NCBI GenBank assembly: GCA_003978875.1
Contig: QNXQ01000217.1
Location: forward strand, 1-6,293
DNA length: 6,293 bases
Reading direction: 5' to 3'
DNA from: Aquifex sp.
GTDB taxonomy: Bacteria > Aquificota > Aquificia > Aquificales > Aquificaceae
How positions within the stretch are numbered: the stretch's first letter is position 1; every line of letters begins with the position of its first letter. Shown here piece after piece: positions 5,794-6,293 of this stretch. A model generated the notes under the pieces. It searched no databases, was not told the DNA's origin, and saw nothing but the letters and a program-made list of their open reading frames with translations. Made by a program: the position numbers and the translations under genes.

Positions 5794-5960
5794 TTTCTCC
5801 AAACATAATTACGGCACTTGTAGTAATATTCCTCCGCTACCTTATGACTTACGCCAACCTTCCAACGAAATGCCTTTATAAAGTTTATCTTCTTCTTCCT
5901 TCCTTCTGGTAGCATGAACCACAGCTCTAAACCTATCTTGAAAAGGTCATCCTTAACCAT
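5784..5960 (-). CDS. 58-aa basic, aromatic-rich protein (possible DNA-binding)
   Basis: A short protein of unknown family. It starts at the ATG overlapping the TAA of the 81-aa gene (TAATG), so translation is coupled; a GAGGGAG about 12 bases upstream is a weak site at best. Residues 1-17 form a probable helix (DLFKIGLELWFML), then PEGRKKK (19-25), a helix IKAFRWKVG (28-36), a turn at GVS (36-38) and a last helix HKVAEEYYYKCRNYVWRNYK (39-58). Its Lys/Arg excess, together with the IKAF...GVSHKVAEEYY pattern, resembles a minimal helix-turn-helix, so it could bind DNA, perhaps the repeat that overlaps its own stop codon. That idea is inference. No signal peptide or membrane helix. Confidence 0.6.
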   Translation of the reverse strand: MVKDDLFKIGLELWFMLPEGRKKKINFIKAFRWKVGVSHKVAEEYYYKCRNYVWRNYK

Positions 5961-6205
5961 TAGTAAATGAACTCCCTCACAACGAGAATTATAGCCTCAG
6001 AAGTTCCCGTATATGTAGCCGTGTATGTTCCACTATTTATCGGTAGAGTATGCATATCCCACAAGTCGAGACTTGCTACCAAGTTATTATTAGCGTCTCT
6101 TATCTCCACGAAACCAACGCCGTAGGGTTTTATAACGGTAGCGTTATTATTTGTCGTATCGATTACAACGCTTTCATTAGGAGCAAGATAGTGTCTATCA
6201 ACCAT
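5960..6205 (-). CDS. 81-aa beta-rich protein (possible virion decoration)
   Basis: No family recognised. ATG 6205 is preceded by GGAGG (6213-6217) at seven bases. The chain reads as a small beta-sandwich: short strands at about 12-16, 23-26, 30-36, 42-47, 60-66 and 70-79, linked by Asn-rich turns (TTNNNAT, DANNNL). No cysteine, signal peptide or catalytic motif. Its compact beta form and Asn/Thr content resemble small capsid-decoration or spike-base proteins, but this is only a resemblance. It is co-translated with the 58-aa protein through the TAATG overlap and is upstream of the strongly expressed 149-aa gene. Confidence 0.7.
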   Translation of the reverse strand: MVDRHYLAPNESVVIDTTNNNATVIKPYGVGFVEIRDANNNLVASLDLWDMHTLPINSGTYTATYTGTSEAIILVVREFIY

Positions 6206-6293
6206 AGCCTAACCTCCGTCGAGACTTCCTTACCTTAAAATTACGAAACATTTTAAATCTTGCAAGATACAACTTAGCGAACGTAGTAATAAG
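6198..6293 (-). CDS. Possible 3' end of an upstream gene (partial)
   Basis: The minus frame from the right edge stays open for 31 codons and ends at a TGA (6200-6198) overlapping the start of the 81-aa gene by eight bases. The encoded tail begins LITTFAKLYLARF and finishes with a very basic stretch (RKSRRRLGYG). Tight overlap is the rule in this minus-strand unit, which favours a real gene continuing beyond the window. However, 31 open codons can arise by chance, and a second frame is also open for 20 codons. If the window were a closed circle, this frame would run back to a stop at positions 42-40 with no usual start codon, so the partial gene fits a linear fragment better. Confidence 0.35.
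   Translation of the reverse strand, partial: LITTFAKLYLARFKMFRNFKVRKSRRRLGYG
6257..6268. repeat. 12-bp perfect palindrome ATCTTGCAAGAT
   Basis: A spacer-free dyad about 52 bases upstream of the 81-aa gene, with the same TTGCAA core as the repeats over the promoter of the 149-aa gene. If there is a promoter here it is poor: TTGCAA then TAATTT at 16 bases. The site may bind the same regulator as 5764-5793, linking the two parts of the minus-strand unit. The regulatory role is inference. Confidence 0.4.

Noticed and set aside
1..6293. tRNA, rRNA, CRISPR array, insertion sequence or long terminal repeats
   Set aside because: No cloverleaf, no regularly spaced repeats with spacers, no transposase, and the two ends of the window show no shared sequence long enough to matter.

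Overview
The window looks like part or all of a small, very compact virus-like genome, most likely a bacteriophage. Most genes abut or overlap by one base (TAATG, TAGTG). The minus-strand genes generally carry strong GGAGG ribosome binding sites. One promoter has a perfect TATAAT -10 box. Two small membrane proteins have the look of a phage lysis or holin-type module. There is no tRNA, rRNA, insertion sequence or CRISPR array. GC content is moderate (about 40% by eye). The host is not identifiable; a thermophile is possible but unproven, and because the TATAAT box also reads as an archaeal TATA box, an archaeal host is not strictly excluded.

Layout. Positions 1-160 are a non-coding leader: a C-rich arm, a perfect 16-bp AT-rich palindrome and a G-rich arm. 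Three plus-strand genes follow (161-595, 596-907, 912-1391). The first two encode beta-rich proteins that share one reading frame and are separated only by a TAG codon. The third has a possible C-terminal winged helix. This cluster converges on a long minus-strand unit and overlaps its end by 4 bases (TTAA).

The minus-strand unit reads right to left. It begins with the tail of a possible upstream gene (6293-6198), then an 81-aa beta-rich protein, a 58-aa basic aromatic-rich protein, a 149-aa phage-family protein, a 55-aa two-helix membrane protein, a 63-aa membrane plus coiled-coil protein, a 133-aa phospholipase D-like (HKD) protein and a 1015-aa orphan that takes up half the window.

The 149-aa gene has its own expression cassette. 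A sigma70-type promoter sits upstream, overlapped by tandem ATTTGCAA repeats, and a hairpin lies at the start of the leader. A GC-rich hairpin follows the stop codon. This is the layout expected for an abundant protein such as a major virion protein, with reduced read-through into the membrane, nuclease-like and giant-protein genes. No replication initiator, packaging ATPase or classical capsid gene can be recognised. Either this is a fragment of a larger genome or those roles are filled by the unrecognised proteins.
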